A DNA stretch of 64,000 nucleotides from Alligator mississippiensis (Eukaryota; Chordata; Crocodylia; Alligatoridae): assembly GCF_030867095.1 (NCBI RefSeq), contig NC_081824.1:166912933-166976932 (forward strand). The letters are read 5' to 3'. The notes below the pieces were generated by a model. That model was not told where the DNA came from. It did no database searches and was given only the letters and a program-made list of their open reading frames with translations. The stretch's first letter is position 1, and every line of letters starts with the position of its first letter. Below are positions 1-10,577 of the stretch, piece by piece. The position numbers were made by a program, and so were the translations under genes.

Positions 1-1080
1 TTCCTCTGATTTTCTTCAGGTCACAAGAACTTTCTTCATAAGATGCTTGTGAGAAAGATGCCCTCAATCCTTACATTTGGTTAAGATGAAGGCATCTCAG
101 TAATATAAACGTTACAAAGCTGACATTACCCTTGATCTTTACTTTGCCACCTAAGATGCTGTCCAGGGTCAGCCTTGAAATTCAATACAACACCATTTGT
201 GGGAAGGAAGCTGAAGTCATAACAATGCAGCTATTTTATATAATTTTATTTTATATTAAAGTTTGTATTTTATGGTCATGTATGTGTGTCTAATTTGATC
301 TTTTCATTCTGAAGTCTTTCTCCCTCTCTTTTCATTTAGCTTCAGTTTTTTAACATCCTGCCAAACCCCCCCCACCACCAAAAAAAACACCCCAATTTAC
401 ACTCACCTATAATGTACTGTAGATGATATTGTAAATCTCTGTTACCAAAGATCACTTGTGATATGGCAAGCCAAGAAAGCTTCAAGGTTATATTACTATT
501 GAAGACAGCCAAAACAGGGCTAGATTCTATAGCCCTTACTCAGGCAAAATTCCCACTCACATTTTGCCTAAATTGGCATGCCAGTCAGCAGTAGAATCTG
601 GATCTCTTCCTTATTTTCAAATGTGTACCTTAAAAACTTCAGACCATCCTTCTTTTAGAGTCTGCTGGTATCTAAGGACCATACTTACCTAAGTGTTAAT
701 TAAAATATTAAACCATAACTGAAAAGACCCTTTTAAACAGGAGTTTAAAAAAAATCCCATTCACTTACGAATTTAAAAATCTAGAAGTGAGGAAATTCTC
801 TTGCTGGTTCCAAATTAAAATGGTAGCAACTATAAATGATTCAACAAAACTGGTTGAAAAATTGCCATTGATGTAAAGGAAACAAAGCACTGACTCTGTC
901 TGCAGTTGTAATATGTCACTCTCATCAGCATCAACACCACATCTGTACAACTTGCATGGTAGAAGAAGTTATAACAGATTGGATGTATAGCCCTGAACAG
1001 ATGTGTGAGTCAGAAAGTGTATGGTCTCTGGGTATGAGTAATATCATAAGTCTTTTTCCAGTTCTAAAGATGCAAGTGGT
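1..1080. other. Unassigned AT-rich DNA
   Basis: No gene or repeat recognised. The stretch is AT-rich and has only short open frames with no family resemblance. A C-run followed by an A-run lies near 366-390. It could be intron or intergenic DNA. Confidence 0.6.
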
Positions 1081-1095
1081 GGGGGGGGGGGGGGG
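1081..1095. repeat. Run of 15 G
   Basis: An uninterrupted run of 15 G on the plus strand. Such runs are length-unstable and can form G-quadruplexes. A sequencing or assembly length error is possible here. Confidence 0.95.
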
Positions 1096-2701
1096 CATTG
1101 TTAATAATTAGCTGTGCTAATATGCCTCTTTTCCAGAAAGTTATCAATAGAGCATTGCTTTTTTCCAGAAATTGATTCATCTTTCCATGCATTTAAAATC
1201 CTTTTTCAGTAATGTACCACCATTTGAAATATGTTTGCAATAACTAAACATAATCAAGAACGCTCAGATTGTAGCACCTGCATTTAGAAAAGTCCCTGTT
1301 ATGACCTAAATATCTAGCTGTATTATGCAACAGGAGAGCTAGAAATTTGCTCAAGAAACTGAGTCAGTATCTGAGCCAAAATTAGAATAATTCACAGTTT
1401 CCAATCTTTTGGTTGGTATTAGTCACAGCACTCTCAAAAATGCTTCTCCTGAAATGCTTTATACTGAGTCCAGCCTTATGAACTGAATTCTTTATTCTGA
1501 ACTTCTGCAATAGAAAAACACATTTGTCCTCATACCAATTATATATATGTTAGGGAAGCAATATACTTGTGATATAGGTGTGAAGGCTTGGAAAATAAGT
1601 CAACACAGAGAGCCATGGACATCAAAAATATGTGGTAAGATCTCGCTTTCCCCTAGTATTGAATGCAAGAGCACCTGGAGAATACCAGTTCAAACCACAT
1701 GACACCTGAAGTGCCCAGAGAGAGGCTAAAGTTTCTGATTCGACCATTGCTATGCAAACTAGTGCCACAGAAACAGTCCCATGTCAAGAACACATTTTTT
1801 TAATAAGTTAAATACTGGTCTTGGGCAGTAAGAGAATGGATCAAATAAATATCCAATTTCAAATCAAACAGAGATCAACTGTGTATCCCTTCATGGAGAG
1901 CAAGCACTCATTCCCTGTGAAGTGACATAATTTGAAAGTCTGTCCATAAAACAAAAAGCTCCATTCACAATTTGTTAAAATAGTGAACACAAAATCCTCT
2001 TAACTGATGTGTCTAAGGTTGCATGCTACTGTTCAAATGAACTAATGGAAGTGCATAACAGTTTGGTTTGAGCAGTTGGGAGCCCTACAGCCAGAGCACT
2101 GTACAAGTGTTACAGGGCCCAGCTGGATGCTCTGCAGATAGCCTGTGCTGTTGATGGCACTCTGTGAGGGGCCCCAGTACATGCATTCCAGCATGTTTTG
2201 CAGGCTCCCCAGTCTATCTGGAGACAGATGACAGCACCCAAGGGCACAGAGCTGACTAGTTCGCTGTTCAAGGGACCATACCTCATCTCCTCTCAAGGCC
2301 CCTGCTCAAGGGACAACACCTTCCTCCCTCCCTCCCATCCATCAGGCTTTTAGCCAGAAGATCCAGATTGTGTCTGCTGAATTTTTAAGCCTATTAATTT
2401 CCTCTCCAGCAGTCTGCAGTGGATCATTATGCCTCTGGCACCAGCCAATGGACTTAGTTCCAGTGCAAATCAGGTGAGTCTGGTTGGGGTCAGGTCTTAG
2501 CAGGCTGGAGGCTGCCATAAGGGAATGGGTTGCAGGGGTCCATCTTGGGAAAGGAATAGAGGAGAGTCAGAGGACTTTGTTCCTAATGGAGACCCTAGCT
2601 ATGCTGTTTGGACACAGATGGGGAAGGCAGGGCTGGCAGCTGGAGTGATGGAGGTTCTGCCTATGGTCCTGCTGGGGTGCTAGAGCCCCAGCTCTCACCA
2701 G
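1096..2701. other. Unassigned DNA, becoming GC-richer after 2040
   Basis: No feature recognised. An 84-codon open frame on the minus strand at 2042-2296 resembles no family I know and has no supporting splice or start context. Composition rises in GC from about 2040 towards the hAT element that begins at 2702, but no repeat boundary is visible. Confidence 0.5.
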
Positions 2702-4534
2702 TAGGGCTGCGCAAAATTTCAACGAACATTTGGTTTCGAAGCTGTTTCAATGCATTTCAAGCTCAAAACAGCAAAATCGAAACAAAACAAAAGGCTTCAA
2801 AAAAACGTTGAAATGAAATGAGGGAACTCAAAACATTTTGAAAGTTTTGAAACATTTTGAGTTTCAAAGCAGCTCAGTGGTGGGAGGTAGGGGAGAGCCA
2901 GGGCTGCACTCTGAGCAACTCCACCAGCCCCACGGAGCTCAGCCTGGCAGTGGGAGAGCCAGTGATGGAGTCACTCCAAGCACAGCCCTGGCCAATGGCT
3001 CTCCCCTGCTTCCTGCCATCAGGCTCAGCTCCACGGGGCTGCAGAGCCTCCCACCACCAGGCTATGCTCACCAGGGCTATGCTCTAAGCGGCTCTGCCAC
3101 TGGCTCTGCCACCACCGGGCTGAGCTCCATAGGGCTGGTGGTGCTGCTTGGAGTGCAGCCCTGGCTCCAAGCACAGCCCTGGCAAGCACAGCCCAGCAGC
3201 TGGAGGCTCTGCAGCCCCACAGAGCCGAGCCTGGTGGTGGGAGGCAGAGAAGGGTCACTGGTCAGGGCTGCACTTGGAGCCAGGGCTGCGCTCTGAGCAG
3301 CTCCACCACTGGCCCTCCTGCCACCTCCCACCACTGGGCTGAGCTCCGTGGGGCTGGCAGAGCCACTCAGTGCAGCTCTGGCTCTCCCCTGCCTCCTGCT
3401 GCCAGGCCGCACTCTGAGTGGCTCCACCAGCCCCACAGAGCTGAGTCTGGCAGCGAGATGTGGGGGAGAGCCACTGGCCAGGGCTGCACTCCAAGTGGCT
3501 CTGCAAGCCCCATGGAGCTCAGCCCAGTGGCGGGAGGCAGTGGCAGAGCCACTAGGAGCGCAGCCCTGGTGAGCACAGCCTGGCAACTGGAGGCTCCTCA
3601 GCCCCACAGAGCTGAGCCTGGTGGTGGGAGGTGGTGGAGAGGCAGTGGCAGAGCCACTCAGAGCACAGCCCTGTCCAGTGGTTCTTCCCTGCCTCCCACC
3701 ACCAAGCTCAGTTCAGTGGGGCTGCGGAGCCTCCCACTGCCAGGCTGTGCTCACCAGGGCTGCGCTCTGAGCAGCTCCGCCACTGGCTCTCCTGCTGCCT
3801 CCCGCTGCTGAGCTGAGCTCCATGGGGCTGGTGGAGCCACTCAGACTGCAGCCCAGCAGCAGGAGGTGGGGAGAGCCAGGGCTGTGCTCCGAGTGGCTCC
3901 ATCAGCTCTGTGGAGCTCAACCTGCCCTCCCAGTGCTGATGGACTCCTCCCAGGGGTACGAGTCCCCACATCTGCACGTGGGATGACAGGAGGTTGCCAC
4001 TGCTGCCTGGGGCCGGCAGCAGCAGCAGTCTTCCTGGCGCTGGGCATGGGCTGTACCCAGCACCAGTCCCAGCCAGCAGCAGCAGCCTTCTGTCATCCCG
4101 TGTGCAGATCCAGGGGCCTGCACCCCCAGGAGGAGTCCAGCACAGCACCACAGCCCTCCTGGGGGTGCAGGCCCCCAGATCTGCGTGCAGGATGATAGGA
4201 GGCTGTCACTGCCAGCAAGTGACACACCATTTGCTTTTAGCAGTTTGTGGTGCAGTTTACCAGAAACCCCTCCACCTATCTCCTTGAAGCTTGGCAGGCT
4301 TCACGCCCTCAGAAGGGGCTACCATCCCTGCAATTTTCATCTGAATCAGGCAAGAAATGACAAAGTTATAGGCATTCTCATAATGCCCTATTATAGCATA
4401 TGGGTGAAATGTTGAAATGCATCAAAACAGCAAAACAGTTTCAACGAAATGAAACGGAACAACGAAATGAAATACTGTCCCTTCAAAATGGCAGAACAGA
4501 AGTTGAAACAAAACAGTGCTGTTTCGCACAGCCT
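2702..4534 (+). mobile_element. Non-autonomous hAT, subfamily A, copy 1
   Basis: The left end TAGGGCTGCGCAAAA and the right end GTTTCGCACAGCCT are inverted copies of each other, the same termini as the better-preserved copy at 47527-48529. Just inside the ends are A-rich blocks with repeated GAAAC/GTTTC motifs. About 1.3 kb of the interior (roughly 2860-4200) is a GC-rich patchwork of imperfect repeats in both orientations, which creates many chance open frames on both strands. A block at about 4255-4400 is strongly conserved with the second copy. No transposase is present, so it would depend on an autonomous hAT. I could not find a clear 8-bp duplication at this copy. The hAT assignment comes from copy 2 and the subfamily B copies. 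Confidence 0.75.
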
Positions 4535-6309
4535 TGTCTGCTGCAGCCAGAGCTCTCTAGCTGCAGTGGTGGGGCTTTGTCTTCGGTGCTTCTCTAGCCG
4601 CAGAGCTCTGGCAGAGGTGACTCACCCTCCCACTCTCGAGTCTCTCAGTCACTCACTGTGTCCCTGCAGGGTCTCTCTCTCTCTCTTACGCTATATGTCC
4701 CTGCAGAGGTCTAGGTCTGGCTATGTGGAGGCAGTGTTGGGTACTGGCACATAACATTCTCCCACCTGCTCAGGGTGGCAAGGCTTAAGTTTCACATCTC
4801 CAGGGTTTGCTGTGTCTTAGACTTCGCAGAAGAGTGCAGCCCAAGTCACAGACGATCTCCTTGTAGGGAGTGCAAGCAGTGCATGCTGGGATTCTGGAAG
4901 AGCATAGCAGCTGCTATCAGACAGGTAAGTGTACAAGTGTTTGTTCCTCCTAAATAAGCATTATCGGAGGCTACTTCTACCTCACTGAAGGTGGTAGAAG
5001 TTTCTACAGCCAGCCCGCCCTCCCCCCCCATATTTTGTCTGATAGAAACTGCTTGAACACTTGTAAACTTAAGCTTTCTACCCCTTGAACTGCAGTCTTA
5101 CCAGTAGAAATGTAATGCTTGTATGCACCCCTAGTGGATAACTTTCTAACCTGGTTATGCTGCTGTCCAAATTAAGAAAAGGAAAGCATGTTTACTAAAA
5201 CAAATTCTTAGTTTAAGAAGATTTCAGACTTTTGAAATTGTTGTCCCATCTTTGTGTGGTGAAGGCTGAAGATCCAGGTCTCAGAAGAACAGGAGGAAAA
5301 GCTGGTTCAAGAGTATGTCATCTATCTGACACAGCAACACACACTTTGCATCATGATAATATGGCTTCCAGATCATGGCAAGGTGCGTCAGGGGAGTAAC
5401 ACGTTTTCTCTGTTTTCCCCTCTTTTCCTCCATTTGGTGCCCTCACCAATACTTTGCTCCCTTTCAGACTCTTACCTCCTGCCACACCCTTTTTATGGCA
5501 GCAGTTTGGAGGTTGTTGCACCTGCTGTGCTGGCCCAGAATGGAGCAATCTGGTGTAAATCAATCTGGATTAAGATTCTCACATTTAGACAGGTTATTTC
5601 TTTGTTTTTCAAGTGGGAGGAGAAAAGTCCCAAGCCTGTGTTGTGTGGGTTGGCAGTTGCTTTTGACTGAGGGGACTGTCCTGCATTTTTCTGACTTCAT
5701 GTGCCCAGCAGGATAGGAAAGCATTCTGCCTTAATCTTTTTGTTCTCCAAAGCAGTAAGAATACTATCATATTAACACCCTCTGGGTTAACACAGCAGAG
5801 GCAGAGGCAGCAGGTTCTGCATTGTTATACCAACCAGAGCAAAGCGGAGGGAAATCTTGAAAAGTAGAACATGGAAAAGGATCAAACATGGAAGGGGAAG
5901 GAGATGGGACACACAAAGTGTCCCTCTTTCTTTCTACAGCTGAGGATCAGTTTGGTATAAGCACTGATGAATAACACAAAATGAGGGGATGGAAACAGGA
6001 TATCAGTTTGAAAGTATAGCATCACAAGCTGAGGAGAGAAAAGTAAGCAACCCCCACAGGAGAAGCTTTCTGCTTCCCAGCTGGGAGGACAGGAAGTGGG
6101 AAGCCCAGTTTCCAACCAGCATGATTTTTGAATACAGCTCCTGCTTATGTACACCAGTCCTGGAAATCCAGTGGCAAAGTTATCCCTTGTGGCTGCTCTC
6201 AGGCAGCCAGGGACAGAGATATCATGAAGAGCTGGTCTTCCAATGGATTCGCAACTGAATTTCTAGGGTTGGCATATGGGAGCAAATGGGCGGGACATGC
6301 TCAAGAGTA
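4535..6309. other. Unassigned DNA between hAT and Tx1 LINE
   Basis: No gene or repeat family recognised. A GTAAGT splice-donor-like hexamer follows ATCAGACAG near 4924, but the open frame before it matches no known protein and no acceptor or second exon is evident. Open frames of 105 and 113 codons at 5353-5716 overlap in different frames and look like chance. The TC microsatellite at 4672 lies inside. Confidence 0.5.
4672..4687. repeat. (TC)n microsatellite
   Basis: About eight TC dinucleotides in a row, inside a pyrimidine-rich stretch. Confidence 0.85.
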
Positions 6310-7760
6310 AGAGCCTTTAGCTTAAGGGAAGGTCTTCATACTGCATATGCTGGTCACCTCTGAGGCCAAGTGCTGTATGCCTCCACAGACTGCATGGTCA
6401 AGCTCAGCTGGATGCTGACAGTTTATCGCATTCAGATAGGAAATGCTCAAGGTTGTCCGCTGTCAGGCCAGCTCTACTCTATCACCCTCAAGGTGTTCCT
6501 CTGCCTTCTGTGCAAATGGATGGCAAATGGATGGCTAGGCTGCTACTCAAGGAGCTAGCCTCAAGGGTAGTCCTGTCAGCATACACCAATGATGTGCTCC
6601 TTGCTGTCCAGCACCTGGCTGACCTAGTGCAGGTAGAGGCCTGCCAGTCCATCTACTCAGCAGTCTGCTCTGCCTGAGTCCACCAGGTCAATAGCTCTGG
6701 CCTGACAATGGGTGATGGGTAGCAAGTAGGTTCACTCCCACCTGTTCTCCAAAACATCCAATGAAGTATTGGCTCACTGCTCTATCTGGGGGTCTACTTG
6801 TATCCCGGTCATCCCTCCCTGCCAGAGAACTGGCACCAGCTAGAGATCAGGCTGCTGCTGCAGGCATGGGCAGGCCTGCTGTAGCGCCTCCTCCTTTGTG
6901 GGAGAGTGCTGAGCATCAACTAGATGGTCTTGTCAATGCTCTGGCACTATTTCAACATCCTGGCCATGCTCCAAGAGCTCCTGGCCAGTCTCCAGAGATG
7001 GGGACTGGAGTTTCTTCTGGCTGGGATGGCACTGGGCCTCTGCAGTAGTCCTGAGCCTCCCCTTACGGGATGCTGGACAGGGCCTGGTCTGCCTTGAAGC
7101 CAGGTCCACAAATTCTGCCTTTAGGCCCTGCAGAGGCTCATGTATACTGCTGGTAGCTAGGTGATGTGGTGCCTGATCAGCTGTGCTATAGGCGTGGGCA
7201 AGGGTGAGGCTCTCTGGTGGACAAGTCTATATTCCACCTTGAGCCCATGAGCCACCAGGGACCTCAGCTGGTGGCTCCTCCATGGAGCCATCATCACAGG
7301 CATGTATGTGGTACTTTTTACAAACACCCTCAACTCCTGCCCCTTTTGCCAAAAGAGGGAGACCCTTGTGCATGCCTACCTCCAGTGTGCTTCCACTTCC
7401 TCCAGAACCTCTTGTTGAGGTTCTGGCTTTACTTCTTCCTGTAGCTTTTTTGTTATTCTCCTGCTGTGGCCCCACCAAGCCTTAGGATGTCCTTGCAACC
7501 TCTTCCTGACCAGAGCCAGGAGGGAACCTATAAGACCAGGAAGGGGGCTCTGGCTAGGAGGAAACTGAGCAAGTCTGGGGCTGTCTTTCTGTCACTCCTT
7601 TGCTCATGTTTCTGGGTAGTTCTACTGGTTGGTGTCCACAGGCTCCTTCAACTCATTTGTGGGGCAGGGAGCCCTAACTCTCATTCTGGTTTTCTTTTGA
7701 TTAGTCCCAAATAATCAGTTGACATGTCCCCATTAGTTGCCCTTATTAATGGAGGCTTAT
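6310..7760 (+). mobile_element. Decayed Tx1-type LINE, reverse transcriptase to C-terminal zinc motif
   Basis: Pieces of a non-LTR retrotransposon ORF2 run 5' to 3' on the plus strand. The reverse-transcriptase turn GNAQGCPLSGQLYSI is encoded near 6440-6490. The catalytic box reads SAYTNDVLL near 6578-6610, where active relatives have YADD, so both acidic positions of the box are altered. Downstream come LLYLGVYL and PSLPENW (6780-6840), matching the segment after the palm domain. A C-terminal CCHC-type motif CPFCQKRETLVHAYLQC lies at about 7340-7395 (C-x2-C-x8-H-x4-C spacing by eye). The frame shifts near 6530 and there are several in-frame stops (for example just after CSA near 6675), so the copy is dead. 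The 5' part, including any endonuclease, is missing. The Tx1/L1-like assignment is from motif memory. An L1-clade relative is the alternative. Confidence 0.75.
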
Positions 7761-7777
7761 AGCAATTTATGATGGGC

Positions 7778-7963
7778 CAGTGGTTTTCAACCTGTAGTTT
7801 GTGAACCCCTGGGGGTCTGCAGACTATGTCTAAGGGGTCCACAAAAAGTGACTATGATCTATCAAATGTACGTGAATACCAACACTTACAATTCAAAGGG
7901 GTCCACATATCCATTTGAAATTTTCAAAGGGGTCCACAAGTGAAAAAAGGTTGAAAACCACTG
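7778..7963 (+). mobile_element. Short hAT MITE (CAGTGGTTTTCAACC ends)
   Basis: Begins CAGTGGTTTTCAACC and ends with its exact reverse complement. Including four flanking bases the inverted repeat is 18 bp and perfect. The interior repeats GGGGTCCACA three times. CAGTGGTT-type ends are typical of hAT elements. I see no convincing 8-bp duplication, so the flanks have diverged or were rearranged. Confidence 0.8.
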
Positions 7964-8414
7964 GCCTAAGCCCATGACTTTACAGCACATCAAATAGGCC
8001 TGGTCCCCCCTGAGCACTGGAAGAGCAATAATTCTATAAATTTAACTTACCTTCACACTATTCATTTTAGGGTTGCCTACCTAGGACATTTCTACTAGTT
8101 ATAACATCTTAATAGTATAATCTCTAATATGGGGACTCTAATTCCAATATATAATCATATTTTTTTTCATTTAGATTCCCAAACAGAAAAAAGAAAAACA
8201 AGTAAACAAAACTTCTATGGTGAGAGGATTGTTATAAAGGTCTAACTATATCCATTTACAGATGTCACTTATGTTAAAAGTGGGGGAAGAATCTTTTTTC
8301 TTAGACCAGGCCTTAAGGCTTTGTACTAATGTCTTTCACTGCAGTGGCTGAGTACCAAAATAATAGTAATAACAAAAACAACAACAGCATGTTTTACTTT
8401 TTAAAACTTCATTA
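7964..8414. other. Unassigned AT-rich spacer
   Basis: AT-rich, short frames only, nothing recognised between the hAT MITE and the Tigger relic. Confidence 0.6.
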
Positions 8415-9505
8415 CAGGCAAGCCCCACTTAGCGCTCTTAATTGGTTCCGGAACACCTGTAGCCCTGACAGCCTGGGCGAATGTTTTCCTTATGTAATAA
8501 GCCTTTAAGGCAGCAATGACACCCTGGTTCATCAGTTGGATGATGGAGGTGGTATTGTGGGGCAGGAAAACAACTTTTACATTATCACTGAGGTCATCAA
8601 GTGTGGTAGGATGCCCTGATGCATTGTCTAAAATGAGAAGTGTTTTGTGGGACACATTGTTCTCAGCGTAATATTTCTCAATTGCAGGACAAAAATAATC
8701 CCTGAACCAACTTGGTAAGATTGACATTGTCACCCAGGCCTTCTTGTTAGACTTCCAAATGACTGGCAGACTGCTTTTAAGATAACCCCAGGGATTTTAA
8801 GAGGTTTCTGAGTGGTATACAAGCAATGGTTTCAATTTAAAATCCCCTGCAGCATTACCACCAAGCAATAAAGTAAGCCAATACTTGGACACCTTGAAAC
8901 CCAGCATTGGCTTCTCCTGGAAATTTAGGTCCTAGAAGGCATCCTCTTCCAGAAGAGGCCTGTCTCAGCAGCACTGAGGACTTATTAAGGTGCATAACAC
9001 CTCCTCCCCCTGCCCCCAATGATTTCCACATCCCAGTTTATTTCTATAATTGGAAGCTGCTTGGGTGTCAGCACTAGCAGCCTCCCCCTGAATAGAAATG
9101 TTATGCAAGTTGCTGCGCCTCTTAAATCTTTTGAACCACTCCTTACCTGCAATAAAAGGCTCACAAGCAGACCCCTCAGGGAAATTTTTCTGTAAATCAT
9201 CATGCAGACTCTTAGCCTTCTTCTGAATAAGCAGCATACTCAAGGGCATACGGCGTTGAGTTGTAGCCTCAATCCACACACTTAACAGCCTCTACATTTC
9301 TAACATGATTGGAGCCCTACTCATACTGAGTTTTAAAGTATTCAAAGGAGTTACAATTCTACCACATTCTTTTATTTTGTCTATTTTTCAGTATGGTCCT
9401 AACAGTTGACCCAACCAAATTCAATGCTCTACAGACCCCATTCTGGTGTTCCCCTTCTTCAATTCACTTCACAACGTCCAATTTAAGCTCCAGCATTATG
9501 CTTTT
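8415..9505 (-). mobile_element. Decayed Tigger/pogo transposon (Tc1/mariner superfamily)
   Basis: Read on the minus strand, three transposase parts follow in order. A pogo-type helix-turn-helix with ELKLDVVK and STVRTILKN lies at about 9490-9380. A CENP-B-type DNA-binding part with PLSMLLIQKKAKSL and GKEWFKRFKRR lies at about 9265-9110. The DDE domain includes GFKVSKYWLTLLLGGNAAG (about 8910-8850) and AWVTMSI, LILDNASGHP, VKVVFLPHNTTS and QGVIAALKAYY at 8740-8480. The aspartate of LDNASGHP is one expected catalytic residue. Several stops and frame changes show it is inactive. At the 3' end the frame runs directly into the terminal sequence CAGGCAAGCCCCACTTAGCG (preceded by TA), so the C-terminal end of the domain has been deleted. 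The 5' terminal repeat is not found, so the other end is truncated. Confidence 0.85.
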
Positions 9506-9609
9506 GCACTAGTTGCATGTTTCTGACTCATGATGATTGATTTCAACTCAAAAAACAAAGAAAGATGTTGATACAAGCACAAAAGAGCATGAAAGAGCAC
9601 AGACATACA

Positions 9610-9740
9610 AAAAACTAGAACTCTTGGTTTCAAAATGATACCTTTTATTAGACCAACTGGAAAATGGCAAGAAAATTGTCCTTTTCTGCAAGCTTTCGGG
9701 ATCAAAATCCCTTTGTCAGGCTTTGGGAAAAATGTAGATG
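9610..9740 (-). mobile_element. Interspersed repeat with hammerhead-like core, copy 1
   Basis: On the minus strand the order is CTGACAAAGGGATTTTGATC then CCGAAAGCTTGC (9720-9688), followed by a segment containing TTGGTCTAATAAAAGG (about 9658-9643). The same order of blocks occurs at 42310-42435 and, on the minus strand, at 53413-53556. The first block has the layout of a hammerhead ribozyme core: a CTGANGA-like box, a perfect short hairpin (GGGAT/ATCCC) and GAAA. Hammerhead motifs of this kind are known in Penelope-like retroelements. The family could equally be a SINE or another unclassified repeat. Confidence 0.5.
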
Positions 9741-9784
9741 GTACAAGATAGTAAACGTCCCCGTAGGTAGGAAATAATACATTT

Positions 9785-9882
9785 CTCATCAAGAGAAAAA
9801 TAGAGGATATAAAGGTGTCGGGTTCCATATCAATAGAGGACAGAGTAGCAGAAAACCAGAATGTCCTCTTTGATGGCCACCG
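9785..9882 (-). mobile_element. Half copy of palindromic TA-flanked MITE
   Basis: Matches one arm of the palindromic MITE at 13511-13697: AGAGGATATAAAGG, CATATCAATAGAGGACAGAG and the terminus GATGGCCACC followed by GTA. Only one arm is present; the other was deleted or never included. Confidence 0.65.
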
Positions 9883-10339
9883 TAGGAGAAGCCCTATGGG
9901 AAAGATACACTGCAGGAGATGTAACAAGTCTGCCATACTTCCTTTTACATATTGAATTTATATGCTTCCCTTCCCAACAAAGGCTCAGGGCATCCTACAA
10001 TAAGAATAAAAATAACTTATAGAAAAAGCAAGCAGAGTATTAAAATGAGATACAAAACAGGAACTCCCAACTTAGCTTCGTTGCTAAATGCCTGCCCAAA
10101 TACAGTGCTTCTGATGATTATGGGAGGTGTGGATCCTCTGACTTTCTCCACTGTTATCCAGGTGCCTCTTTCCAGGTCTTACTTCATGAAAAGATCCCTA
10201 AGAAGGGAAGCTATTTGAGTGGGGCTTTAATAATTTAGAATAAATATCAAAACTCCTGGATATTTATGTGGACCCAAACAGTTTGAGGCCTTGAATCAGT
10301 GTGTTTAGTTAGGGTATTGAGTTAGCCTAAAAAACACAT
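9883..10339. other. Unassigned DNA
   Basis: Contains an 88-codon open frame at 9952-10218 with no recognisable family. No repeat boundary seen. Confidence 0.5.
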
Positions 10340-10577
10340 TGGGTGCACCTACACCAGATGCTAGTGTGCATTCATTACTATGCATTTACTTAGTACTTGC
10401 TAATATAAGTACTTCCCTACTTGTATTATCCCTAAATGCACAGTAACCAGAGTTCCTGAGCAGTAGCCCTGGAGAACATCTTTTAAGTGACACTGCTGTG
10501 CAGTAACTTAATAATACTGCTCAGTAGCATATTAGCACTGTCCATGATGTGATGCACTACTGCACAGTATTATTTAG

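Noticed and set aside
2838-4287. Many long open frames on both strands, up to 176 codons
   Set aside because: They translate the GC-rich imperfect repeats of a non-coding hAT, overlap in nearly every frame, and have alanine/serine/glutamine-rich low-complexity products.
4800-4930. Possible exon ending at GTAAGT with a GCATGCTGGGATTCT motif
   Set aside because: No recognisable protein, no acceptor and no second exon. The hexamer is common by chance.
4905-5060. Inverted pair TATCAGACAG / TTGTCTGATA with a second inverted pair beside it
   Set aside because: The two pairs are not in mirror order, so they do not form one hairpin or a transposon end pair.
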